A stretch of DNA of 64,000 nt from Mycobacterium sp. 1164966.3 (GTDB taxonomy: Bacteria > Actinomycetota > Actinomycetes > Mycobacteriales > Mycobacteriaceae), in assembly GCF_001665395.1 (NCBI RefSeq), contig NZ_LZSG01000056.1, forward strand, positions 1-64,000, given 5' to 3'. This document shows positions 33,876-40,658 of the stretch, piece after piece (position 1 is the stretch's first letter; each line of letters opens with the position of its first letter). A program made the translations under genes and the position numbers. The notes below the pieces were generated by a model. It did not search any database. It saw nothing but the letters and a program-made list of their open reading frames with translations, and was not told the origin of the DNA.

Positions 33876-35422
33876 GCCCGCGAACTCCGCAACTCGTGAC
33901 CTCGTGAGGTCAGGCACCGTCCGTCGTCCAACCGCCACTGCCAACCGTGCAGGTTACAGGTCAAGGTATTGCCCTCCACCACACCGAATTTCGACAAATC
34001 GGCTTTGAGGTGGGGGCAGCGGCGCTGAATTTCCCAGCCGTCCAGGACGATCGACGCGGAGTCGTCATGGGTCTCGGCGAACCAGCCGTCGGCGTAGGCG
34101 ATCCGTTCGTCGGTCAGGCACTTGAAGAACGTGTACAGGTATTCGTTGTAGCCGCCCACCCGCCAGGCCCGGAACCGGGTGGACAAGAAGATGGTGTTGA
34201 CCCAGTCCGGTTCCTGATCGCGCAGCACGGTACGCACCAGCTCCGGAGCTACCGCGAACCCGTAGCGCACCTTTTCGTCGGGAATCCGTTCGCGCACAGC
34301 GCGTTTCGGAAAGTCCAGCACTATAGTCTCAGGTCCGATCACTAGTTCGACGGGATAGCCGATGCCGTCGCAGATCTCGTCACTCTGCAACATGATCGGT
34401 TCGAACAACGCGCGCAGCGGCTCCAGCAGCGGCTCACCGGTGGCCGGCGCCCAACTCGCGCGTTCGGCCGCGAGCACCGGCGCCATCCGGTCGGCATAGT
34501 CGGCGATATACGCCGCCTTACCCGTGGTGAAGATGGCCTCTACCGCTTCGGTGGGCAGCGGATGGCGCAGCGAATTCAACGTCGTGCCAATGAAGTCGGC
34601 GGTCGACCCGGGCATCATCAGCAGGCCACGGTCGTGACCGTGCGCGCGCATCTGGTCCAGGAACACCATCTGGTCGGGAAAGATATTGGCCGGGTCATCG
34701 CTGTCGTCGTTCAGGTGGCGCAACTCGGGGTCCAAGAAGCATGGCGGTCCCGCCGACGGCACCACCCAGGTCGCGCCCACCTGCGCGATGTACTGGCGGG
34801 CCCGGTCCATCTGGCGCTGGCGTTTCTGGGTGGCGAAAGCCTCCTTGGCGCGGGCGGGCATGTCGTAGACCATCGGGTACCAGATCGCCCCGGAGTACTG
34901 CAGCAGATGTACGTCGACGTGACCGAACTGGGACGTCAACGGCTCCAGATCGACCGGGCGGGCATCGTTCATGTTGAAAACCGTTGTGGCGCCGTCGGAT
35001 ACCACCAAAGCCGAGTCGCCGATCGGGCCGTCGGCCGGGGCGCGCAGCGCGATGACCATGACGTCGAGGTCACCTCCGGGCCCGCCGATCCGGCGCTTGA
35101 CCGAATTGGTGGTTTCGAAGAACCGGTGAAACCCTAACTTCTCCAACTCATTTCGCAGGTCGGGCACCGGAAAGTCGGGCAGCAGCACCATCGCGTCCTT
35201 GTTGACGTGCGCGGTGAGCAGTCTTGCGTCGAAGTGATCCTTGTGCAGGTGCGAGACGTACAGGTAGTCGCAGTCGCCCAGCTTGTCCCAATCCAGTGTG
35301 CTGTTGTCCGGGAACGGAAACCAGGACGCGAAGTAGGCCGGGTTGACCCACGGGTCGCACAGGATGCTGCCCGCCTGGGTCTGGATCAGAAAGCCTGCGT
35401 GGCCGACGCTCGTGACCTGCAC
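33872..35422 (-). CDS. Metallo-beta-lactamase-fold/Rieske fusion protein (Rv3818)
   Basis: 516 residues from GTG 35422, equal to Rv3818. The N-terminal half is a metallo-beta-lactamase fold of the UlaG-like type with HXHXDH (His58, His60, Asp62, His63 in SHLHKDHFD). A linker with helices follows, then a C-terminal Rieske domain with cluster ligands Cys469, His471, Cys489 and His492 (CPH and CNLH). The fusion suggests electron transfer coupled to a hydrolase- or oxygenase-type reaction; similar MBL-Rieske proteins include CMP-sialic acid hydroxylase. The start is set by GAAAGG 6 bases upstream; the frame continues to 35620 through three tandem repeats. Confidence 0.85.
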   Translation of the reverse strand: MQVTSVGHAGFLIQTQAGSILCDPWVNPAYFASWFPFPDNSTLDWDKLGDCDYLYVSHLHKDHFDARLLTAHVNKDAMVLLPDFPVPDLRNELEKLGFHRFFETTNSVKRRIGGPGGDLDVMVIALRAPADGPIGDSALVVSDGATTVFNMNDARPVDLEPLTSQFGHVDVHLLQYSGAIWYPMVYDMPARAKEAFATQKRQRQMDRARQYIAQVGATWVVPSAGPPCFLDPELRHLNDDSDDPANIFPDQMVFLDQMRAHGHDRGLLMMPGSTADFIGTTLNSLRHPLPTEAVEAIFTTGKAAYIADYADRMAPVLAAERASWAPATGEPLLEPLRALFEPIMLQSDEICDGIGYPVELVIGPETIVLDFPKRAVRERIPDEKVRYGFAVAPELVRTVLRDQEPDWVNTIFLSTRFRAWRVGGYNEYLYTFFKCLTDERIAYADGWFAETHDDSASIVLDGWEIQRRCPHLKADLSKFGVVEGNTLTCNLHGWQWRLDDGRCLTSRGHELRSSRA

Positions 35423-35425
35423 AAA

Positions 35426-35482
35426 TACCTTTCGAGAAAGCAGGTACCTTTTCGGAGAAAGAGGGTACCTTTCGGGACACTG
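35426..35482. repeat. Three degenerate tandem repeats 5' of Rv3818
   Basis: Three consecutive units of 17-21 bases, each beginning TACCTTT and containing (C)GGAGAAAG or similar on the plus strand. On the transcribed (minus) strand each supplies a GAAAGG Shine-Dalgarno-like core, the last of which serves the Rv3818 start. Units 1 and 2 also contain short self-complementary CTTTC/GAAAG arms. Confidence 0.7.
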
Positions 35483-35513
35483 ATCGGTGTCGGCGCAGCG
35501 CGCCCCGTCGAGT

Positions 35514-35654
35514 TTAACCGGAGGTTTCGTCCGCGGCCTGCCACGGCCGGTGCAGCAGCATGGCGTCATCGACCAGCGTGTGAGCCCGCATGCGTCGCCC
35601 TGGCAGAACACCAGCGGCACCCTCTTTCCACCACTTCGGGCGCGGTGCGGACAT
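35514..35654 (-). CDS. Possible 46-residue protein or gene remnant
   Basis: ATG at 35654 to TAA at 35514. The second half (MRAHTLVDDAMLLHRPWQAA) has strong G+C bias at third codon positions and looks protein-like; the first half is basic. It lies upstream of Rv3818 on the same strand where M. tuberculosis has Rv3817, so it may be a small gene or the decayed tail of a larger one. No clear ribosome binding site. Confidence 0.3.
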   Translation of the reverse strand: MSAPRPKWWKEGAAGVLPGRRMRAHTLVDDAMLLHRPWQAADETSG

Positions 35655-35674
35655 GAGCATTAGGCTGAATTTCT

Positions 35675-36442
35675 GTGGAACCGGTATACGCGACCGTCAT
35701 TCAGCTTGCCCGTTTGGCCTTTCGTATACAGGGCCTGAAGATCACCGTCATCGGCGTGGAGAACCTGCCTGCCAGCGGGGGCGCCGTCATCGCGATCAAC
35801 CACACCGGCTACCTGGACTTCATGCTCGCCGGTTTGCCCGCCTACCAGCAGGGACTTGGCCGCAAGGTGCGATTCATGGCCAAGCAGGAGGTGTTCGACC
35901 AAAAGATCACCGGCCCGATCATGCGCAGCCTGCGACACATACCGGTGGACCGCGCATCCGGAGCCGCCTCCTATGAAGCCGCGGTCAAGAACCTGAAAGA
36001 CGGTGAATGGGTCGGCGTGTATCCCGAAGCGACGATCAGCCGCAGCTTCGAGATCAAGGAGTTCAAGACAGGCGCTGCCCGGATGGCGGTCGAGGCCGGG
36101 GTGCCCATCATTCCGCACATCATCTGGGGTGCGCAGCGGATCTGGACCAAGGACCACCCCAAGAAGCTGTTCAGGCCGAAGGTGCCGATCACGGTGCTGG
36201 TGGGGGAGCCGATCGAGCCGACGCTGGGCATCGAGGAACTGAAAGGGCTGCTGCATTCACGGATGCAGCACCTGCTGGAGAGGGCGCAAGAGCAGTACGG
36301 GCCGCATCCGGCAGGGGAGTTCTGGGTGCCGCACCGGCTCGGCGGGGGTGCCCCGTCGATGGCTGAGGCGGCCCGCTTGGACCATGAGGAAGCATTGAGA
36401 CGGGCGGCACGCCGCAATCAGCGGGCCGGAGCGCCGGAGTAG
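35675..36442 (+). CDS. PlsC-type 1-acylglycerol-3-phosphate acyltransferase
   Basis: 255 residues from GTG 35675. The acyltransferase motif NHXXXXD is seen as NHTGYLDF, followed by the Lys/Arg motif (MRSLRHIPVDR), the Glu motif (VYPEATISRSFEIKEFKTGAARM) and VPIIPHIIWGAQRI. It belongs to the tandem family Rv3814c-Rv3816c, which acylates lysophosphatidate in phospholipid synthesis. It is followed after 6 bases by a close paralogue, which shares most motifs. No transmembrane helix is obvious; membrane association is likely. Confidence 0.9.
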   Translation: MEPVYATVIQLARLAFRIQGLKITVIGVENLPASGGAVIAINHTGYLDFMLAGLPAYQQGLGRKVRFMAKQEVFDQKITGPIMRSLRHIPVDRASGAASYEAAVKNLKDGEWVGVYPEATISRSFEIKEFKTGAARMAVEAGVPIIPHIIWGAQRIWTKDHPKKLFRPKVPITVLVGEPIEPTLGIEELKGLLHSRMQHLLERAQEQYGPHPAGEFWVPHRLGGGAPSMAEAARLDHEEALRRAARRNQRAGAPE

Positions 36443-36448
36443 TGGCCG

Positions 36449-37243
36449 ATGGCGGAACCGGTCTATCGCACGCTCGAGATAGTTGCCCGGCTGCTCGTCA
36501 GGGCCAACGGCACCCCGATCACCTACACCGGCGAAGAGAACATCCCTGACCACGGCGGGGCCGTGATCGCGATCAACCACACCAGCTACGTCGATTGGTT
36601 ACCGGCGGCGCTGGCGGTGTATCACCGGGGCCGGCGGATGCGGTTCATGATCAAGGCCGAGATGCAAGAGGTGAAGGTGGTCAACTTCCTGATCAAGCAC
36701 ACCAAGACCATCCCGGTTGACCGGGGAGCCGGGGCGGGCGCGTACACCGCCGCGGTGCAGCGGCTACGCGAAGGAGAGCTGGTCGGCGTCTATCCGGAGG
36801 CCACCATCAGCCGCAGCTTCGAGCTCAAGGAATTCAAGTCCGGTGCGGCGCGAATGGCCGTCGAGGCGGATGTGCCGATCGTCCCCATGATTGTCTGGGG
36901 TGCACAGCGGATTTGGACCAAGGATCATCCAAGGCAATTGGGCCGCAAGAAGATACCCGTAGCGGTACAGGTGGGGGTGCCGTTGCGGCCCGCCTCGGAC
37001 ATCCCCACGACCAATGCAGCGCTGCGGGAGTCCATGACCGCGCTGCTGGACCAGGTGCAGCAGCGTTACCCTCATCCGGGCGGCGAGTACTGGGTGCCGC
37101 GCCGGCTGGGAGGCGGCGCCCCGACGCTGGAGGAAGCGGCTCAGACGGAGGCTGAAGAGCTGGCGGCCAAAGCGGCCGGCCGTGCCCAGCATCCGGTGCA
37201 GACGCAGCAGGAGAAGCCATGGCAGAACCGATCTTCCGGATGA
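36449..37243 (+). CDS. PlsC-type acyltransferase, tandem paralogue
   Basis: 264 residues, about 60 percent similar to the upstream gene by eye. Motifs NHTSYVDW, TKTIPVDRG, VYPEATISRSFELKEFKSGAARM, IVWGAQRIWTKDHPRQLG. Its last residues (KPWQNRSSG) are read from sequence that, in another frame, encodes the start of a third paralogue. M. tuberculosis has three such genes in a row here, this window only two complete ones. Confidence 0.9.
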   Translation: MAEPVYRTLEIVARLLVRANGTPITYTGEENIPDHGGAVIAINHTSYVDWLPAALAVYHRGRRMRFMIKAEMQEVKVVNFLIKHTKTIPVDRGAGAGAYTAAVQRLREGELVGVYPEATISRSFELKEFKSGAARMAVEADVPIVPMIVWGAQRIWTKDHPRQLGRKKIPVAVQVGVPLRPASDIPTTNAALRESMTALLDQVQQRYPHPGGEYWVPRRLGGGAPTLEEAAQTEAEELAAKAAGRAQHPVQTQQEKPWQNRSSG

Positions 37244-37275
37244 CGGAACTTCGCAGCGAAGGCGAACAGTCCTGA
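37219..37275 (+). pseudogene. N-terminal stub of a third PlsC acyltransferase
   Basis: ATG at 37219 after GGAGAAGCC opens 18 codons (MAEPIFRMTELRSEGEQS) and stops at TGA 37273-37275. The first residues match the N-terminus of the paralogues (MAEPVYRTLEI in the preceding gene). The rest of the gene is gone and the HAD phosphatase begins immediately. The best explanation is deletion of a third acyltransferase (Rv3814c equivalent), leaving its start. Confidence 0.55.
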
Positions 37276-38096
37276 CGACACCACCGCCGCCAGCGCTCAT
37301 CGCCTGCGACGTCGACGGCACCTTATTCGACGACGACGAAACCATCAGTCCGCGGACCCGCGCGGCGGTGCACGCCGCAGTAGGTGGAGGTGCGCACTTC
37401 ATCCTCGCGACCGGCCGTCCGCCACGGTGGGTGCGCCCGGTCGTCAACGCGCTCGGTTTCGCACCCATGGCGGTGTGCGCCAACGGTGCGGTCATCTACG
37501 ATCCGTCGACGGACCGGGTGATCACGGCGCGCACGCTGTCCGTAGCCGCGCTGGCCGAGTTGGCTGAGATCGCAACCCAGGCCATTCCTGGCGCCGGGCT
37601 GGCCGTCGAGCGCATCGGTGAGCGCGCCCACGACACCGCGACGCCGCAGTTCGTCAGCTCGCCGGGCTACGAGCACGCCTGGCTCAATCCGGACAACACC
37701 GAGGTCTCTATCCCGGACCTGCTCAGCGCGCCGGCGATCAAGTTGCTGATCCGCAAGAGTGGTGCCCGCAGCTCGGACATGGCCGCCGAATTGGTCAAGC
37801 ACATGGGAACCGAAGGCGAAATCACCTACTCGACCAACAACGGGCTGGTAGAGATCGTGCCGTCGGGAATCAGCAAGGCCAGCGGTGTAGCGGAGGTCGC
37901 CGCCCCGCTGGGGATAACCGATGGCGAGGTGCTGGCGTTCGGCGACATGCCCAACGACCTGCCGATGCTGGTGCGGGCAGGCTTGGGCGTGGCCATGGGC
38001 AATGCCCATCCCGATGTGCTGAGCGCCGCGGACGAGGTGACCGCACCCAACACCGACGACGGTGTCGCGCGGGTGCTCGAGCGATGGTGGCAATAG
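37272..38096 (+). CDS. Cof-type HAD hydrolase (Rv3813c family)
   Basis: 274 residues if started at CTG 37272, matching Rv3813c (273). HAD motifs: DVDGTLFDDD (catalytic Asp), ATGR (motif II), K in SGISKASG (motif III) and FGDMPNDLPML (motif IV). It is a IIB-cap phosphatase of the Cof type, likely acting on small sugar or cofactor phosphates. No ATG, GTG or TTG is available near the conserved N-terminus; the only canonical alternative is GTG 37182, which would add 30 poor residues inside the acyltransferase gene. CTG overlaps the TGA of the stub as CTGA, with GAAGGCGA upstream. Confidence 0.82.
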   Translation: MTTPPPPALIACDVDGTLFDDDETISPRTRAAVHAAVGGGAHFILATGRPPRWVRPVVNALGFAPMAVCANGAVIYDPSTDRVITARTLSVAALAELAEIATQAIPGAGLAVERIGERAHDTATPQFVSSPGYEHAWLNPDNTEVSIPDLLSAPAIKLLIRKSGARSSDMAAELVKHMGTEGEITYSTNNGLVEIVPSGISKASGVAEVAAPLGITDGEVLAFGDMPNDLPMLVRAGLGVAMGNAHPDVLSAADEVTAPNTDDGVARVLERWWQ

Positions 38097-38160
38097 ATCC
38101 TGCGATCAGGTCTGGTTTCGCTATCGCCCAACGATGCGGCAATGTGGGAGACTGCCGGTC

Positions 38161-38898
38161 GTGCCAGAAGACCCGCCGCCGGAAAGCCGGAATGAACGGG
38201 GCGGCTCGGACGAGGAATCGGCGTTTCCCAAGTCGCTGCCGCCGATCCCTGGCGCGAGTCAGGACCCCGCCATCTCGCTGCCGCCGATCCCTGCCTTTGG
38301 GGAGCAACCCCAGCCGGTGAACCCGGTGTGGCTGTCATCGGGGGCGGGGGAGACGGAGCCGGACGAACCCGGCACCTTCGCATCCGGCGGCAGCATGAAG
38401 TCTCAGGATGCCGCGACCACGCGGCCGCGCCCGGCGACGCCCGCCGAACTGCGTGCCCGGGAGAAGTACGAGAAGAAGCAGCGCGAGATCGAAGAGGCGC
38501 GCCTCGCCGCGGAGGAGAAGCGGAAGAAGCGGAACCGCCGACTGATCGGCGCCGGCGCCGGCGTCGGGGTGGTGGGCGTGGTGGCGGGCCTCGGATATTG
38601 GGCATTGTCGTCACCCACCGTCTACGCGCAATGCGTGCGCGACGACCCGAATGGCCAGCCGGTGATCGTGCCGGACAGCTACTGCACCGGACACACGTCT
38701 GGCCTCAACGGCTTCTTCTACTACGGAGGACATCAGTACCGGTACTACTACGGCAGCTCGGGCGGCATCGGTGCGCGACCGTTCGGCGGCACGACGACGC
38801 GACCGTCGGGGCCGACGATCAAGACGCGGTCGGGCACCACCATTCAGCGCGGCGGCCTGGGCGGCAAATTCGGCGGAAGCAGGGGCGGCGGTTCGTGA
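38161..38898 (+). CDS. TM protein with coiled coil and YgiB-like tail
   Basis: 245 residues from GTG 38161 (GGAG 9-12 bases upstream). Residues 1-90 are acidic and Pro-rich, 94-127 form a charged coiled coil (AREKYEKKQREIEEARLAAE), 128-149 a transmembrane helix. Outside are two cysteines (158, 175), a Tyr-rich stretch (FFYYGGHQYRYYYGSS) and a Gly/Arg/Ser/Thr tail ending FGGSRGGGS. This tail and the company of a GspS-like gene resemble the enterobacterial YgiB/YjfM (DUF1190) proteins, though similarity is only compositional. It overlaps the next gene by GTGA. Confidence 0.72.
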   Translation: MPEDPPPESRNERGGSDEESAFPKSLPPIPGASQDPAISLPPIPAFGEQPQPVNPVWLSSGAGETEPDEPGTFASGGSMKSQDAATTRPRPATPAELRAREKYEKKQREIEEARLAAEEKRKKRNRRLIGAGAGVGVVGVVAGLGYWALSSPTVYAQCVRDDPNGQPVIVPDSYCTGHTSGLNGFFYYGGHQYRYYYGSSGGIGARPFGGTTTRPSGPTIKTRSGTTIQRGGLGGKFGGSRGGGS

Positions 38899-40070
38899 AG
38901 CGCTGCCGCACAGACCCGCGCCCCAAGTGGCGTTCGATCGTCGAATCGCAAGGGCTGGTGTACGGTACGCCGGCTCGTGACGCGCGGGGCAGGGACCGTC
39001 CCTATTGGGACGAGTCGGTCTACTACGAATTCGACATGGACGAGATCCTGGCGCTGGAAGCCGACGTCGAATTGCTGCACTCGATGTGCCTCAACGCCGT
39101 CGAGCAAGTGGTGTTGATGGAGCGGTACGCGGATTTCGGTCTGCCGGAATGGAGTTGGCAAGCCGTCGCCGAATCTTGGCGCCGCTCAGACCCACACGTG
39201 TACGGCCGATTCGACTTGCGCTATGACGGTCGCAGGCCGGCGGTGCTGCTGGAGTACAACGCCGATACGCCAACCACGCTGCTGGAAGCCGCGATCCTGC
39301 AGTGGTATTGGCTCAAGGACAAATTCCCGGACGACGACCAATGGAACTCGTTGCACGAGCAGCTGGTTGATCGCTGGAAGGTGGTCGGTGATGCGCTGCC
39401 CAGCGCCGAGCTGCACTTCACCTGGTCGGGTGTGGAAGCGACCGGCGAGGACCAGATCACCACCACCTACATGCAGGAAACCGCCGCCGAAGCGGGTTTT
39501 CAGACGATCGGGTTGATGATCGAAGACCTCGGTTGGGATTCGGCGCTGGAACGGTTCGTCGACTTGGAAGAGGACCCGATCCACGCCGTCTTCAAGCTTT
39601 ACCCCTGGGAGTGGGTGCTTGACGACGAGTTCGGCAGGCACGTCGCTGCCAGCCTGCCGCAGACCATGTGGGTCGAACCGCTGTGGAAGACGCTGTTGTC
39701 CAACAAGGCGATCCTGGCTGTGCTGTGGGAGATGTACCCCGGCCACCCCAACCTGCTGCCGGCTTACCTTGACGACCCGCACGAGCTGACCGAATACGTG
39801 CGCAAGCCCAAGCTCGGCCGCGAAGGCGCGAACATCACCATCGTCGGGGCCGGACTCGAGACCGCTACCGGCGGGGTCTACGGCGAAGAGGGGTTCGTCT
39901 ACCAACTGCTGGATCCACTGCCCGAGTTCGACGACATGCGACCCGCGTTGGGCGCCTGGCTCGTCGGCGATTCGGCGGCCGGGCTCGGCATCCGCGAAAC
40001 CGCCGGATTAGTGACCGACGACGGCGCAGCTTTTGTCCCGCACCGGATTCCACTGAATAACGGGCAATAA
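38895..40070 (+). CDS. Glutathionylspermidine-synthase-like amide ligase
   Basis: 391 residues matching the C-terminal synthetase domain of glutathionylspermidine synthase (ATP-grasp-like GSP_synth, as in YgiC/YjfC), without the N-terminal amidase. Visible family motifs are RFDLRYDG (105-112), EYNADTPTT (120-128), FKLYPWEW with Lys234, WVEPLWKTLLSNKAIL, and KPKLGREGANI (304-314), which supply ATP and magnesium ligands. Such enzymes join a carboxylate to a polyamine amine using ATP. Mycobacteria lack glutathione, so the acceptor differs. Start GTG 38895 overlaps the upstream stop. The open frame upstream of 38895 is a shadow. Confidence 0.86.
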   Translation: MKRCRTDPRPKWRSIVESQGLVYGTPARDARGRDRPYWDESVYYEFDMDEILALEADVELLHSMCLNAVEQVVLMERYADFGLPEWSWQAVAESWRRSDPHVYGRFDLRYDGRRPAVLLEYNADTPTTLLEAAILQWYWLKDKFPDDDQWNSLHEQLVDRWKVVGDALPSAELHFTWSGVEATGEDQITTTYMQETAAEAGFQTIGLMIEDLGWDSALERFVDLEEDPIHAVFKLYPWEWVLDDEFGRHVAASLPQTMWVEPLWKTLLSNKAILAVLWEMYPGHPNLLPAYLDDPHELTEYVRKPKLGREGANITIVGAGLETATGGVYGEEGFVYQLLDPLPEFDDMRPALGAWLVGDSAAGLGIRETAGLVTDDGAAFVPHRIPLNNGQ

Positions 40071-40096
40071 CTGGCAATGAATGGAGTTGATCATCG

Positions 40097-40564
40097 ATGA
40101 CGACAACTAGCGTTGCGCTGTCGGGCTACTGGGACGCGGGTTACTGGAATGTGCTGGGCCGCGGGGTCTACGCGATCATTTTGTACTCGATCGTCGGCCT
40201 GGTGCTGATGATCGTCGGGTTCTACGCAATCGACCTCACCACTCCGGGGCCATTGCGCAAGATGGTCGACGCGGGAAAGCCGAACGCTATTGTCGTCGCC
40301 GCCGCGGGCATGGTCAGCATGGCGCTGATCGTGGTGCTGGCGATATACGCGTCTTCGGGCAAGCTGGTCGAAGGGCTGGTGGGGTCAGCCATTTTCGGGA
40401 TCGTTGGGATCATCGCGCAGGTGGTGATGATGCGGATCGCCACGCTTGTGATCGGGATCGACATGAACTCATTGTTCGAGTCGGATGAGTTCAGCTATGA
40501 CTCACTCATGGTCGCGGCCTCGCAGTTCGCACTTGGCATTGTGGTTGCGGTGGCGATTCTGTAA
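40097..40564 (+). CDS. DUF350 integral membrane protein (YjfL-like)
   Basis: 155 residues with four transmembrane helices (about 24-45, 65-83, 90-112, 132-153). The central loops fit DUF350, the family of YjfL, whose gene neighbours in enterobacteria include GspS-like genes. It is the last gene of the operon, 26 bases after the ligase, with GGAG before the ATG. Function unknown; transport or membrane anchoring of the polyamine product is a reasonable guess. Confidence 0.82.
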   Translation: MTTTSVALSGYWDAGYWNVLGRGVYAIILYSIVGLVLMIVGFYAIDLTTPGPLRKMVDAGKPNAIVVAAAGMVSMALIVVLAIYASSGKLVEGLVGSAIFGIVGIIAQVVMMRIATLVIGIDMNSLFESDEFSYDSLMVAASQFALGIVVAVAIL

Positions 40565-40574
40565 TCGGTGCACG

Positions 40575-40616
40575 CGCGGCGTACCGGCGCTATCACATCT
40601 CTGAGCCGGCACGCGC
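40575..40616. terminator. Possible bidirectional terminator, DUF350/ODC-SpeE
   Basis: An imperfect inverted repeat (GGCGTACCGGCGCT left, GAGCCGGCACGC right, 11-base loop) in the 94-base convergent gap. No U tract. Only suggestive. Confidence 0.4.
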
Positions 40617-40658
40617 CTCTTCTCCGGTGATGAAAGTGGCCGGCGGTGTAGCGGGATG

